A stretch of DNA of 64,000 nucleotides from Hydractinia symbiolongicarpus (lineage: Eukaryota > Cnidaria > Hydrozoa > Anthoathecata > Hydractiniidae): the NCBI RefSeq assembly GCF_029227915.1, contig NC_079875.1, forward strand, positions 4,216,001 through 4,280,000, given 5' to 3'. Of the stretch, positions 10,533 to 23,102 are shown one piece after another. The notes below the pieces were generated by a model. It ran no database searches and had not been told where the DNA came from. It saw only the letters and a program-made list of their open reading frames with translations. Each line of letters begins with the position of its first letter. Position 1 is the first letter of the stretch. Both the position numbers and the translations under genes were made by a program.

Positions 10533-13500
10533 ATGTCTGACGAAAATTTTGGAAGTGAGTTTTCTAGTGGCCAATATCCACAAATTCCCAAAGATGTCTT
10601 ACAAGATTTGTGCAGGTAAATAGCGTTTCTTTCGAATCAATATAGCATAGAGTTTTCCATAAAGAAACAACACTAGTTTTTATTCAAAGTACATAGCTAG
10701 TTGTGTCACAATATTTCTAGGGAGTTTCGTTTTTTCACATATGCTGAAAGTTACCTCATTTAAATGTAGTGAGTGAACAAACAAACAAAAAATGTTTGTT
10801 TTATACATCTAGTTTAAGTGTATATGAATTTTTTTAAAAAAAGGTTACATATTGTTAAATTCTTATATTGAGTCTATTTTGTCACGGGATGTTAGCTAAG
10901 CTTTAAAATGATATCTTTTAGATAAAGAGTTGCTAAGCTATAGTGGATTCGCCCACATACAGCTATTGCCCAATAAGAACTCTCATAATAAGTTACGCAT
11001 AGTAAAAATTTAATTAACTCTGAGTTAATTACATACTTAGGCCACCATCAAAAATATGTTGTGTTTGCGTCCTGAAGACCCCGCAAAACTGAGTCAGGTG
11101 GGCGATCAGGCATATTTTTTCCCGGGATTTTCAGATCGGAGCAAGTAAATATGTAAAAAACAGTATAGCGCCACTTGACATTGTTTGTAGACCATTTTTC
11201 GCTGCCCTGTCACGGCTGTTTCCACAGCTGTTTCAGAGCGGACAAAAATGCTACAAAAAAATAATTCGATTTACCCTCTCAGTTAAAACAGGATATTATT
11301 AAAAGAAATTTTTTTTTGGCACCTGTCCGAAATTGGTAAATTTATGCCAAAATGTCTAAAAATGACTTAAAAATTATCATTTAGATAAATGTCTTCCACA
11401 AAATCTCTGGAATAAAGTTAAAAAAAACATGTTTTTTATGGTCCACAGCTAAGGTTAAATATCTGGAATGAAAATTACTTAATTTTATTACTGTCCAAAA
11501 TTGTCCAAAGGGTTATTTTTGGGCTAAATGTGTAAAATATGTGAAAAACAGTCTATGGAGCCTTAATGTATGCTTAAAGTTCGTTTGTTAACTAAATAAA
11601 AAACATTACTTTGGATTCTAAGACCATTTAAGATGATGTAGATGAAATATTAGTCTGTCCGAAATTGTCCAAAGGGTTATTTTTGGGCCAAATGTGTGAA
11701 ATATGTAAAAAACAGTCTATGGAGCCTTAATGTATGCTTAAAGTTCGTTTGTTAACTAAATAAAAAACATTACTTTGGATTCTAAGACCATTAAAGATGA
11801 TGTAGATGAAATATTAGTCTGTCCGAAATTGTCCAAAGGGTTATTTTTGGGCCAAATGTGTGAAATATGTAAAAAACAGTCTATGGAGCCTTAATGTATG
11901 CTTAAAGTTCGTTTGTTAACTAAATAAAAAACATTACTTTGGATTCTAAGACCATTAAAGATGATGTAGATGAAATATTAGTCTGTCCGAAATTGTCCAA
12001 AGGGTTATTTTTAAGCCAAATGTGTGAAATATGTGAAAAACAGCCTATGGAGCCTTAATGTATACTTAAAGTTCATTTATTAACTAAATAAAAAACATTA
12101 CTTTGGATTCTAAGACCATTAAAGATGTTGTAGATGAAATATTAGTCTGTCCGAAATTGTCCAAAGGGTTATTTTTAAGCCAAATGTGAGAAATATGTGA
12201 AAAACGGCCTATAGAGCCTGAATGTATGCTGAAAATTTGTTTATTAACTGAATAAAAAACATTACTTTGGATTCTGAGGCCATTAAAGATGATGTAGATG
12301 AAATATTAAACTGTCTGAAATTATCCAAAGGGTCACTTTTGGTCCTAAGGTTTTTCAGGCCAAATATGTGACATCTATATATTAAATAAAACGTCATTCA
12401 GAGTCGATGGTTTCAACATTTTAGTTTATCATGCTAGAAGAAAATACCTTAAGTTGTGCATAAATATTTTATTTATTATATATATACAAGGCAATCATTC
12501 TGTTTCTTTATAAATTGTATAAAATAGCACCCAATCTTGTGATAAAGCCAAGTTTAGCCAGCTAGCTAGCTAGAAACATCTTTAAATTCAACAATTTCAT
12601 CTTGAGAAAGCCCACCAAAGTCTTAACTAAATATAAAAAAGAAGTATTAAGTTACTTAGCTACAGAACACGGTGCAAAATGCAAAACTGTAGGACCAAAA
12701 AATAGCTACTCTTTACAGAAATATATAAAACAGGAGAAGCAAGATTAAAAAAGATAACAATTAGCCATGCTTAAAGTTTTACAAGCTGTAAAACAATTTC
12801 TTAAACTTAAGGGTGCTCTAATAGCACAAAAATAATAATAAAATCCCTGCAAAATAAAGTAGTTTACTGTTTTGTCCCTTACCTCGTGCTCTGCCAAACT
12901 TTAGCTAGCTAAAAAAATGCAAAGACACCGTTGTCTTTCTTTAAATTCCGGTTTCAAACCAGGATTCCAGGGTCGAGCAATTAAGTCCAAGGTAAACACC
13001 ACGCGCCGTAATTTTTTTGAAAAAAACCATACCTAACAAAACATTAAATAGCATCGCTATGACTCTCTTAGAAGTTTAGATATTTATTTAATTAGACAGA
13101 AAAGGGATCACACTAACCAAATTCCCGTGCACCACTTTATAAACTTTTTCTTCTTTTTTTTAGCGCCTGAAGAAGACTTTAACTTAAAATTTAAGTAGTT
13201 TATAGTTTGTGAGACAAACGATGCACGGTACTGGCCGATGGAACCTTGTTTCCAGGCCCCCCATTCCAATTGTCAAGTCCGTAGCTAGTAGCGCGGCGTT
13301 GCCAAGAGGTTGGAAAGATGGTATACTTTCGCCAAAAATAATGTTTTTTTTTTTAAGTTTGTGTGTTTTGTTCGAGGAAATAACTCGAAATCCATAACAC
13401 ACATGTATAACATATTTATATATTTAAAAAGTGGAAAAGTAGATCGTTTTAATACTTTTTTATTTCAGTTAAATTAAAACAATACAAAAAAAGTTTCAAT

Positions 13501-16500
13501 AACTTAAAAAATTATAAAAATACAAAATTTCAAAAAAAATTGTTGAAGCCGTTTTAATTTTGTCCGCGGTTTGACCGTAGCGAAACAGCCGTGCTGTAAA
13601 CTGTCAGTAACCACAGGAGTTCCCTAAATGAATTAATTTTTACAGAAAATAATTTTCGCGACTTTTATGTGAATTTTGCATAAATTAGTTCTGGCGAAAA
13701 AAAATTTCTTTTTGAAAAATATCTCGCAAAATTTTTTTCTGTTTTTTTTCAACTAACCGACTCCGGTTTTTATTACTAAAAGTGGGTCGGTTGGAGGACA
13801 CGAACACAACATATTTTTAATGACGGCCTTGGTGCTGTCCTCCAACAAGAGGGTGCCGATAAGCTGCAAACAGCCGCATATATAAGGGCGAGTTTGGGCG
13901 ACTTTTCAAATTAAATTGGCGGTTGTCCTCCGAAAGCATCCACACTTTCCCAAACTTGGCCCGATCATTCCCGAAATGCAATTCCTTCTAACATACCATA
14001 CAGACAATAGTTGGAAGAAGGCGCTTGAAGAGAGAGTTAAAAAAGTTTATATATAAGTTATTTATCCAGTAAATCTTATCAACAGTTTTTTCAAGAACTT
14101 TGCTACCACATAGTAAGTTTATTTTAATTTTGATAGTTTTTTGAATCAGTAGTGTCTGTTTTTAATTATTTTTTTCTGGCATTGTTCAGGTCTATGTTGG
14201 TTTTTTACGGCCAATACTTGAATTTCTTTCAAAACGCCAAACTTGTCCAAAAACGCCCGCACTTTTTACAGCGTATGCGGTTTATTGACACCCTCGTCCT
14301 CTAACCACCTCGCCAATAGTTCTTTACCCACACTAAATGATTGGAATAGTAGACTCAAAAACTTTCCACTGTAAAAAGAAAATTGGTGCCCTAATAATAA
14401 ATACTGTAAAAACAACCTGTCATTATTGTTTTATTTTTCATTGTGGTAGTAGTAAATAACAAACAGACCAAGTGGTGCAAAAAGTTTATGAGAAGTGTGT
14501 TTTTGTTGTTATATTGGACATCAAGCTCTTCAAAGTAAATAGATGGTTTTCTGTGTGACAATGTTAGGATTTCGTGTTGAAAACATAGACATGTTCATGT
14601 ATGCACATGTGCAAAAAATATAAACAACAGACAACTATGATCAAAGAAATCCAGTGAATGATACTTTTGCTAAGATTATCATTCTCAGCTTAACGTCCGT
14701 TTTCCATGCTAGCATGGGTTGGACGGGGTATATTAATGACCCTCTTCCAATCTGATCTAGACTGTGTTAGATCTAAACTCAACTTCTTCTGTATCAAGTC
14801 TGTCCTTATAACCTACCGCCAAGTCTTTCTTGGTCTGCCTCTGGGCTTTGCCCAGGAACTATCAAGTCTCTACACTTTTTTACCCAATTATCCCCATCCA
14901 TTCTTTCCAAGTGCCCCAGCCAAGTCAATATATAGATCTTTTAATATCAGTAAATTTTAATTTCGTTGCTATATATTATATTTAGTTTAGCATAAAAGGT
15001 AGTGTAAGAAGTGTTATGTTGTACGGTAGTGAGACTTGGGCAGTGAAGCAGGAAGATCTTGACCGTTTAGAAAGGAATGATATGAGAATAGTTAGGTTGA
15101 TGTGTAACGCCAGTCTGAGAGACAGAAAGACTTCAGATGAGCTAAGAAGCAGGCTAAGTCTCCGTAGAATTAAAGATGTTATCCAGATAAGAAGATTGAA
15201 TTGGCTGGGGCACTTGGAAAGAATGGAGGAGGATAATTGGGTAAGAAAGTGTAGAAACTTGATAGTTCATGGGGCAAAGCCCAGAGGCAGACCGAGAAAG
15301 ACTTGGCAGGAGGTTATAAGGACAGACTTGATAGAGAGGAAGTTGAGTTTAGATCTAACACAGTCTAGATCAGATTGGAAGAGGGTTATTAATATACCCC
15401 GTCCAACCCATGCTAGCATGGAAAACGGACGTTAAGCCGAGAATGATAATGATGATGATAGTATAATGGTTAAGAAAATAACTTAAGGGTGGGTTGGCTT
15501 ATACAAAAAAAATTAAATCATGTTAGAGCAAGAAAAAATAAAGATAAAAGAATAAACTTCTATAAAAGTCAACCACTCAATATGTTTAAACTTGTCTGTT
15601 GACCCTGGATAACTTCCACCTACAACATTTTTTTCTGTAATACACCCTAAATATCTTTAGGACACTGACAATTCTTTTTTGACAGTGTTTTATAACAAGT
15701 AGCAACTTTATCTCTAAACTTTTGACAACAAAAATAATTCTGGATTTTTGTTAAAAAAAAATGTGATGTCTAACTGGCTATTTTTTTGCAGAGATTTCAT
15801 TTAATTTAGTTTGGGCCCTGAAATAATTGGAGCTCCCCTTGTTTTCTCCCACCAAGTTTTTGGCCTCAAAGTTCAGTCTAATTCAGTGAATTCACTAAAT
15901 TCTAAAATATTTCTTAATATTTCTCATGTTATCAAATATACATTAGCTTTCTTTATTGTCTTGTTTTAAAGGATGAAAAGTTCTCCTAATTTTTTTTTAG
16001 CCGATTCTTGATCAACATTCCCGAGAATGAAAAAAATGACATGGTTCGTATTTGTTTTCAAATTGAACTGGCTCATTGGTATTATATTGATTTCTGTCGT
16101 CAAGACAACACAGAGTTACCTGTTTGTGGAATGAAAGCGTTTATGTCAATAAGTATCTTTTCAATTAATCCATATCCTCTTGAATATTCGTTAAAACAAG
16201 TAAATGAAATGGATGGCACATTGTTATTCTTCCATAATGAAATTGTTGTAATTGCAGGCGTTTTATTATGTTGTCACCTTAACAATTTTTATCAGTATTT
16301 ACTGAATTTCAGTTTTTGAACAAAAGCAAACAATCCGTACAAACAATCTTCGATAATTGGAAGAAGTACAAAGTGCGTGTTCCTGTGTTTGGAGCCATCT
16401 TACTTGACGAATCTTTAGAAAAGGTATAGATTTGCACCATTTTCTTTGCTAGGAGGCTCCATTCAGGAGGCCTTACTCTGAGATAGTATGGATAAAATTT

Positions 16501-19356
16501 AACTTAAAATTAGGAGTTTTAGGAGATTTTATTTTATCATATACGACATGTGATAAAATAAAATCTGTGTACTTATACTGAAACTTTTCTTAGTGTGTGT
16601 GGTAATACCTGTTTGTTTTATATAGTGCTTACTGGTTCAAGGGTTCCACAGTAAAACCAGTTGGGGATTTCCCAAAGGTAAAATCAACAAAGACGAGGGT
16701 GATTTAGATTGTGCAATTAGAGAGGTTGGTAAATTGTTTTTTCTTGGAGCAATAATTTGGTTAGGTGATTAGTAAATGACGATTTTTCATTTTATGTAGG
16801 TGTACGAGGAAGTAGGATATGATATTACACCTTTGGCGCATTCCAATCAATTTCTAGAAAATAATATACATGATCACCAGGTTTGAAAAAGTTTTTTTGT
16901 TTGGTTATATGTTTGTTTGTTTGTCTTGCGAATTGTTTTTTTTTAACAAAAAAATCAGGGATTTCAACAGAGTATTATTTAAGGGAAGAAATTTTCACAG
17001 GAGGAAATTTCGCGGACATTCTATTTCGTGGGTTTTTTTTGTCAAAATCGCATTTCACAACATTTTATTTTCGCGGTTGAAGCATGATCATGAAATTTGC
17101 GCCATTTTAATTTCGCATTTTGAGAAAAAAACATGGATTTTGCGACATTTTAATATCGCGATTTAGATTTGTCGAAATTAGTTAACACAGGCATAAAAAG
17201 AATTAAATACATCTACTTTTTGTCGTACACTTTTTATTTCGTTATTATAACAATTATTCTGTGAATTCAGCAAATAAGTCGGTGAAGTTTATCACTTATA
17301 ATCGGATGCGCAAGGACCATATCCCAGGATTTGTCGCTTGTCATTTGTCATCTGTCATTTTCAAGAATGGGCTGATAACCGTTTCAGTAGATGTATGGAA
17401 GCACTCTTTGATGAATTTTATTGGGTAACTCCACACTGATTATTTGACCTGCAACCCGAACAGGACGTGTTAAAAGATAGGGTTTTTTAGTGTATTTTAA
17501 TTTCGCAGTTCGCGTCTAAATCCATTTTTCGCGACATTTTAATTTCGCGGTTTCTGGGATTCGACCGCAAAACCACAAAAATTTCTTGTTGCAAAAATTT
17601 ATTGCCTCACAGTATATTCATGAATTTTTCTGCCATATGTTTTTGGAATGTTTATGTTTTAGGTCCGGCTGTACATCGTTGCTGGTGTAGACGAGTTCTA
17701 CAATTTCAAGCCGAATACAAGAGGTGAAATTAAGGTAACTATCATACAGCTCTGTTTTACTTTTCTTCCTAAAGAATAGATTCACTAGAGACAATGTTAT
17801 CCTGAAGTTCGTAACCAAGAAATAGTTTTCTCTTGTTGTTTCTCAAACCACTTTTCACAAGCTGCAATCAAACCAATTGTTGGCAAAATTGTCGAAAGTG
17901 CTTGTGGGTTTGTTATAGGCTATCCGTTGGTTCAACGTGTCTCACTTACCCACACATAAAAAAGATATGACACCCAAAGATGAAATTGGATTGAATGCAA
18001 ACAACTTCTTCATGATTCATACATTTATCAAGTATGTTGACGTTGTTATGACGTTGTTTTTGTTTGTTTGCACGCACAAATTTAAAAAATATCTGGTTAG
18101 CAAACTTTGTGTTTACGATAGTGTTAAATTTTCTCCTGTTGAAATTTTTATAAAATCCATTTTTTGCTGTACACTTCCATTTATAAAGACGTGATGCTGT
18201 TTCTTAAAAAGATTTTATAACACAAGAATAGTTCACCACAATGTGGAACTGTTAAAAAGAAGGCTATAAAGTAATCCAGGGTTTTTGCTCTACTGAGAAA
18301 ACCATGATTATCGATCACTTTCTAAAGGAAAAATCTAAAAACCCTACAAATAACCATGGTATTGTTTAAAAACGTGTTTTCTTGCTTCTCTGTGCTTAAA
18401 AACCTTAGGTAAGATGTGCTTAAAAAGGAGTCAGATTGACAGACAACCTGCAAGGTTCTGATTACGTTTTAGACCACTACGCAAATGGATATCTGACAAG
18501 AAGAAAAGTATGTCAAGTCTGTCAATGAGTTCTTCGCTTAGCATGCTGTATCAACATACATCGCAACACTATTATCAGGCTAAAGATGGTAGCCCAAGAA
18601 GTGATGAACATAAAGAATTGATTAAACAAAGAAAATTGAGAGAAGCAGAAGAGTACAAAAATATGCATGTTATGATGAATCCCTTACTTTCTCAGAGAAG
18701 TAATGAGGAAATGCTAAAGGGTATGCTTGGCATGGCTTGTAAGTTGTTTTTTGTTTAATTTTTGTCCCTACACCTCAAAACTCCTCAATACTCCTCAATT
18801 CCCCTTATTTTTAGCTACTCAGTCACAACCCGAAGCCATCCAGAGATTACTGACAGGTACAGTTAACATGTCTCCAGTAGCAACTCCCGAAAAGCGTTCC
18901 AAAACGAATTTTTCACCTATGTCTTCTAAAGGACAGGCCTATAGCGCTCATCATGCCAGCCCAAGCGAGTTTGCTTCACCTCGCTCCAACAAAGAACATC
19001 GTAAAGACAATGACGAGCATAGTAGATATCACAAAAAAGACCAAAATAGACATTCACGTTCAGCGGCAGAATCATATGCACAAAAAGCTAGTCGGAATAC
19101 AGGCTACCAAAAAGATTCTCTGTCGAGAAGCCAACAAAATGTATATACATATCACTCGCCAAAAAACTCGCCAGCGAGTACTCCTTCTCGAAAATTGCTG
19201 TATTCTACAGAACAAAATACAGGTGGTAAAAACCGAAGCAACACGAAAACCAATATAAAAACTAAACCCGGTGGGCTGAGTGACTTTCGTTTCGATTCGT
19301 CAGCGTTTTTAAATTTTAAATTTAACTATGACGAGATTTTAGCGTCGTTGACGTAG
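10533..19356 (+). CDS. DCP2: mRNA-decapping enzyme 2 (DCP2), complete, 9 exons
   Basis: Nudix hydrolase that removes the m7G cap from mRNA in the cytoplasm and P-bodies, acting with DCP1/EDC partners. Exons: 10533-10615, 16001-16199, 16313-16423, 16626-16724, 16800-16880, 17663-17734, 17919-18031, 18473-18738, 18815-19356. They total 1566 nt (521 aa plus stop), with GT-AG borders and matching phases. The N-terminal helical domain contains [14 protein letters not shown], the classic DCP2 regulatory motif. The Nudix box G-x5-E-x7-REVYEEVGY spans exons 4-5 (about residues 149-171), with all catalytic E residues present. Box B ([16 protein letters not shown]) follows. The low-complexity C-tail ends in [14 protein letters not shown], the conserved terminal motif of animal DCP2. 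Exon 2 is read to the donor at 16200, giving a loop about ten residues longer than usual. Intron 1 is 5.4 kb and repeat-filled. A TAG-ending pyrimidine tract about 25 nt upstream of the ATG could be a 5'UTR or trans-splice acceptor. Confidence 0.95.
11210..11460. repeat. Repeat related to 9295-9625
   Basis: It lies in DCP2 intron 1. It shares AGCTGTTTCAGAGCGGACAA, CCTCTCAGTTAAAACAGGAT, CTGTCCGAAATTGGTAAATT and ATGCCAAAATGTCTAAAAAT with the upstream copy. It directly abuts the 164-bp array, which looks like an amplified segment of the same repeat. Confidence 0.55.
11480..12375 (+). repeat. 164-bp tandem array in DCP2 intron 1
   Basis: The core CTGTCC(G/A)AAATTGTCCAAAG recurs at about 11491, 11655, 11819, 11983, 12147 and 12311, a constant spacing of 164 bp. 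The middle units are nearly identical and the outer ones more diverged, as expected for unequal exchange. The unit includes an ATTTTTGGGC(C/T)AAATGTG segment and GGATTCTAAGACCATTAAAG. It is not coding; a 62-codon open frame on the - strand at 12209-12397 is a by-product. Confidence 0.9.
12376..14674. other. Intron 1 of DCP2, unassigned
   Basis: AT-rich intronic sequence with GCTAGCTAGCTAGC runs near 12560. A short segment at 13545-13620 (TGTCCGCGGTTTGACCGTAG, CGAAACAGCCGT) resembles other decayed repeat edges. A GC-richer stretch at about 13835-14300 has no open frame. I see no exon here. Confidence 0.4.
14675..15450. mobile_element. Head-to-head LINE 3' fragments (inverted repeat)
   Basis: The arm 14675-14945 is the reverse complement of 15200-15445 at high identity. 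Both arms end in GCTAGCATGGAAAACGGACG (or its complement) and the right arm has an ATGATAATGATGATGATA tail. This 3' end with a short microsatellite tail is typical of non-LTR retrotransposons and of SINEs that borrow their tails. The right arm belongs to the longer coding fragment 15016-15435. Two insertions in opposite orientation, or one inverted duplication, would give this structure. Confidence 0.75.
15016..15435 (+). pseudogene. Non-LTR retrotransposon ORF2 C-terminal fragment
   Basis: A 139-codon open frame beginning [20 protein letters not shown], with [17 protein letters not shown] and [11 protein letters not shown]. This is the thumb/C-terminal region of LINE reverse transcriptases of the kind often annotated as jockey-like. 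The catalytic RT core and endonuclease are absent, so it is a 5'-truncated copy. It lies in sense orientation in DCP2 intron 1 and is not part of DCP2. Confidence 0.8.
16930..17600. repeat. TTTCGCG-rich decayed repeat segments in DCP2 intron 5
   Basis: Many copies of TTTCGCGACATTTTAATTTC-like motifs occur at 16990-17165 and 17490-17580, separated by ordinary intron sequence. Similar fragments occur at 38590-38660 and 42480-42560. They look like ends of one old DNA-transposon family. The open frames at 16870-17166 come from exon 5 readthrough and this repeat. Confidence 0.4.
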
Positions 19357-19689
19357 CCATACTTAATTTGTCACGACGTTTAGTGTAGCTTTGTCTGACA
19401 TTGTCTGTTTGTTTATTGTCGGACGTCGTGACGGATTTTGGTCGTCATCTGTGTATGTGACTTTCTAAACAGTAGCTTAGTTTTTGCTTCTTGGTTTTAT
19501 TTTGTTTTATACTTTATTTTATAATTTTCTTGTTTATTTCTAACATTCGTGCAGCTTTACTTTATTGTACGTGTTCCTTATGTAATAGTATAATGTCGCC
19601 AAATATGCTTCGAACGGCTGCTTTCATATGACCTAAAAATTATAATTGTTATTTGTCCTATTTAACCTTTTTTCAGGCGGAATGAAAGG

Positions 19690-19695
19690 AATAAA
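19690..19695 (+). terminator. Candidate poly(A) signal of DCP2
   Basis: AATAAA lies 334 bp after the DCP2 stop codon in an AT-rich 3' flank, followed by T-rich sequence. It is the first AATAAA hexamer I noticed downstream of the stop. Confidence 0.5.
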
Positions 19696-20109
19696 ATTTT
19701 CCGATTTACTTTATCTTCCATACTTACTCTCTCATAGCCCTCGCTTTATACTCTCCACCGTTGTGAATTGAAGCTATATATAGTTTAAATAATGTAATGC
19801 TTTTTTTTTATTTTTTAAATGTAAAAAAGTTTTACTTTTTAAAAAAAATATTAGTTTTACTTGCATCTGTATATAAAGGTCCCGTTACACGTAGCAAAAT
19901 TTACAATAGCAAATAACATTAAAATACTTCCACAAGTTTTTTATGTTTGCATAAGTTTTGAAGATTTCAAATAAACAAAACAACAGTTTTTTGCGCGCTC
20001 ATTTTAAAAAATGGATTGGGAGGAGGTGAAAGTGGAAGAAATGAAAGTGAAGAAAAGTCAGCGCAAAAAAAAGAAAGCAACACAAGAGTTTTTAGGTGTG
20101 ACCAGGGTT

Positions 20110-20260
20110 TTTTGAGACGAATGAAAGGAGTCGTTCGCTTCTGAAATCCACGGGTTTGCCCGTGCGTAAAATTCCACGGGAGTTCCCATGCCGTAACGAG
20201 TGGATAAAAGTATATTCCATAGAACGCCGTCTTCTCTCGTGCGCAGACAGTCATAAAAAG
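20110..20260 (-). repeat. Decayed Helitron-like remnant
   Basis: Read on the - strand it contains ATATACTTTTATCCACTCGT and CGGGCAAACCCGTGGATT, matching the internal and 3' parts of the copies at 33684-34037. The CTAG terminus is not preserved. The flanks 19878-19893 (GTCCCGTTACACGT) and about 20430 (ACATGTAACGG) might be ends of a larger, older TIR element, but this is weak. Confidence 0.4.
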
Positions 20261-20444
20261 ATGTTGAACATTTCAGTTATCTTCAAATAAATAGAGAAAC
20301 TTTGTCTGATTTAAGAAGATTCTACTGTACTTGCATAAGTTGCCGCATTTGCAAGCAACGTAAAAATTAGAAAAGAATACGAACTGGCTTACACTTTATC
20401 CGATTTTGATTTATCACCAGCCACATGTAACGGAGGACATTAAG

Positions 20445-21184
20445 AAGCTATAAAAAAAGTTGTTCGTCTCCGCCCTGTTCTCTTGAAATCATTGTCGTAG
20501 TAGAAGGTAATGTATTAGAGATAACGCTAACATGCTCCCCGATAACAGTAAAAATAATGATAATGAGATGACGTTATGAGCATGATATTCTCAATAACCT
20601 TCCAGTGTTCGATTAACCCCCCAGTTGGGTTAAGTGTCACAGAATTATATAGGCACATGAAATAAAAAAATTTGCGTGGTTATAGAAGGGAGCAGTGTAA
20701 TGATTGTGGTTCTTATTCTTATCTTATCCGCCCTCTAACAAGTTTCTATGAACCAGGATACCTTGATTTTTGTTGCAATGAGTAATCTTTTAAAACTCCT
20801 TACGAATTACATCACAAATTACAACCTTCAAAGTAATTCTGGCACCTATTTATGTAAAAACCAATAAAACTAGCGCTAAACTACGTAAAAAATAATCAAG
20901 TCAGGTAGACCGCTAAAAATGTATATTTTATCATCGAAAAATCATAACCAAAGATATCATTTAAAGTATACTTGCATGAAAGTCATATTAAGAAAAGTCT
21001 TTCTTAAAAAACCAAGCGTTTGTTAACATCTTAACATCATCCGCAAAAATTAAAATCAGCGGAATTTTTGATGCAAAACAATTAAGGCATTTGTAACCTC
21101 ATTTCCAGAGCATTCACTCTTATTTTGATTAATGTAATAGCAGCGAAATATAGGCGCTTAAAGGTTGCATCCGACAACAAGTTA
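20445..21184. other. Intergenic, no feature seen
   Basis: AT-rich sequence between the DCP2 downstream region and the 21194 transposon. No exon or repeat boundary can be supported. Confidence 0.5.
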
Positions 21185-21938
21185 ACCTTAATCCAACCTC
21201 GTCCCCAGGACCTCTTTTCGCTTTTTTGATATCGGGGATGGCGCGAAGAAGAAGGCCCTGGTCCCCGCCGGTCGGATTTGTAATATGATTGGTAGCCTCA
21301 CTTTCACTAATTATGCTTAAAATTTATAAACATTCCGCGAGTGAGACGAGTCGCCCGTATCATCAAGTTATAAACAAAAATGGTAGCCCCTCTGTCTGGT
21401 TGAGTGTCTGGTGCGCACATGGGAAAAGAAACTTGGATGGAAAATAAAATAAAAAGAAGAGGCAATTTTTTCATTCTGAAAATATAAAATAAAATGTTAT
21501 AATTGGTTTTTCTACAGAAGTGAATAGAGATATTTATGTAGCTAGCTATTTACAAGAAAAATAATGGTTTGTTGTTGATATGTAGTTTTGCAAATATATA
21601 CATCATATATATACACTATGTGGCAAGCTCAGTACTAGCTAGCAGTAAAAATATTTTGCCAATGTAGGTGTTGTGATTAGCTAGATGATAGTATATCTAT
21701 AAAATAATTAAGAGTAATATAGCGGGAAATAGTAGGTTTGTGTACTCTACAAGGTATTTTCAAATTGGTAATCCCAAAAACTTAATTCTGAATGAACAAA
21801 GAAAATAACAAGGTAAAGTATATATACTTTTGGCTATAACTAGCTTACATTTTTTTTAAAATTGTGGAAAAAATTTTTATTATATTTTTAGGTACAAACT
21901 ACACCAAAGAAGTTATATGTACGAAAAGAATACGATGA

Positions 21939-22286
21939 ATGTCATTGCAGGGTATGTGCCAAAGCCTTGAAAAAAAGCATATGGTGATTATATTTTCAAA
22001 TAAAGCAAAAGAAAAACAATTGCAACAAAAAATTGTTAGAACATGTGGACTTGATATTACACAAGAGGATTTTTTAACAAAGTTAATATGTAGAAACTGT
22101 CACACGTTTATAAATAAAATGTGTGAATTTCGAAGGTCATGTCAAACTAATCAAATCGAGCTCCGACAAAAAGTTTCCATTAAGCGGCTGAACACTTTTT
22201 CACCCAGGAAAGACCAGGACAAAAAAAAGGTGTTATTGGACACTACACAATGTTTAAATCAACCAAGAAAAAATGTCTGTTTCTGA
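21939..22286 (+). pseudogene. ZAD-like cysteine zinc-finger exon of the transposon
   Basis: The frame has cysteines spaced as in arthropod-type ZAD or other treble-clef fingers: a CRVC motif just upstream at about 21945 in the neighbouring frame, and LICRNCHTFINKMCEF near 22086-22130. The CRVC and the rest are in different frames, so a small indel has broken the finger. Such N-terminal fingers in transposase genes bind the terminal repeats. It overlaps the next frame (22273) by 14 nt; the two are probably one original coding region split by a second shift. Confidence 0.6.
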
Positions 22287-22845
22287 CAATAAATCTGAAG
22301 AAAAATCAAACAACAGTATAGCAACACAGGATATTTACAACAACACATCAACAATAAATATTAAATCTGTATATAATAAAGACAGTGACAAACTTTCATC
22401 TGAACCTTTTAATATATATCAGCAAAATGCTATTGAGAGAGCAATCCATACCAATCAGCCATCTGCTTTATCACATGTTATCACACAAGTACCGCAAATG
22501 GATATATTACTCAAAAAGGACATAACAACTAAAATCAATAATGCTGGCAAGAAACTGTGTAAAAGTAAAGGCAACTCATCTGTATTACTTAGTAAGGATT
22601 ATACACAGTTGTCAAGCCATACAACAGATGAATTGTGGAAGGAATTAAGTGGTAATTTTCCTTTTGTTGTTGACATTTTCAATACTTTGTCAGGTAAATC
22701 ATGTGATATTGCTGACTCTCCGAATGAGCTAAAAATACAGTATTGTTTTTTATATGCAATCTTGATGAAAAACAGATGGCATGAACTCAGTTTAATTCAG
22801 AGAATCAATAGTGTTTTGCTGATTGAAGGTGGATGCAGCAAACAG
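22273..22845 (+). pseudogene. Transposon protein, middle part, up to a splice donor
   Basis: An Asn/Ser-rich start is followed by a conserved-looking segment LWKELSGNFPFVVDIFNTLS and FLYAILMKNRWHELSLIQRI, then VLLIEGGCSKQ at a good donor (CAG|GTAAGG at 22845/22846). I recall this motif from long cnidarian transposase-like proteins whose downstream exon carries aspartate-rich strands. That downstream exon is absent here. The function as part of a transposase is inferred from position inside the TIRs, and family assignment is tentative. Confidence 0.55.
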
Positions 22846-23102
22846 GTAAGGTTTAACATATATATACTTTCATATTTATGTAAAAAAAATTATAGAACAT
22901 AAAATTTTCCTAAAAGTTTACAGAACAATAAAAAAATAAAAAGGAACAAAATATCAAGAACACCAATGTCTCTTTCCAAACCAAAATAGATTTGGTGTGT
23001 CAAAAATGTAAGCATCATAAGCATATATAAGAAAAAGTAAGCATATGTTAAGGCTGTGCTTAAAATACACTAGGCTTATATATAAAAAAGGTGTAATTTA
23101 TC

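Noticed and set aside
12209-12397. 62-codon - strand frame in DCP2 intron 1
   Set aside because: Falls within the 164-bp array; no support as a gene.
18953-19258. Second + frame inside DCP2 exon 9
   Set aside because: Shadow of the DCP2 C-terminal exon, which ends in the conserved DCP2 motif in the other frame.
19878-20442. Possible TIR element with GTCCCGTTACACGT ends
   Set aside because: End match is short and gapped, with no target duplication; only the Helitron-like remnant inside is supported.
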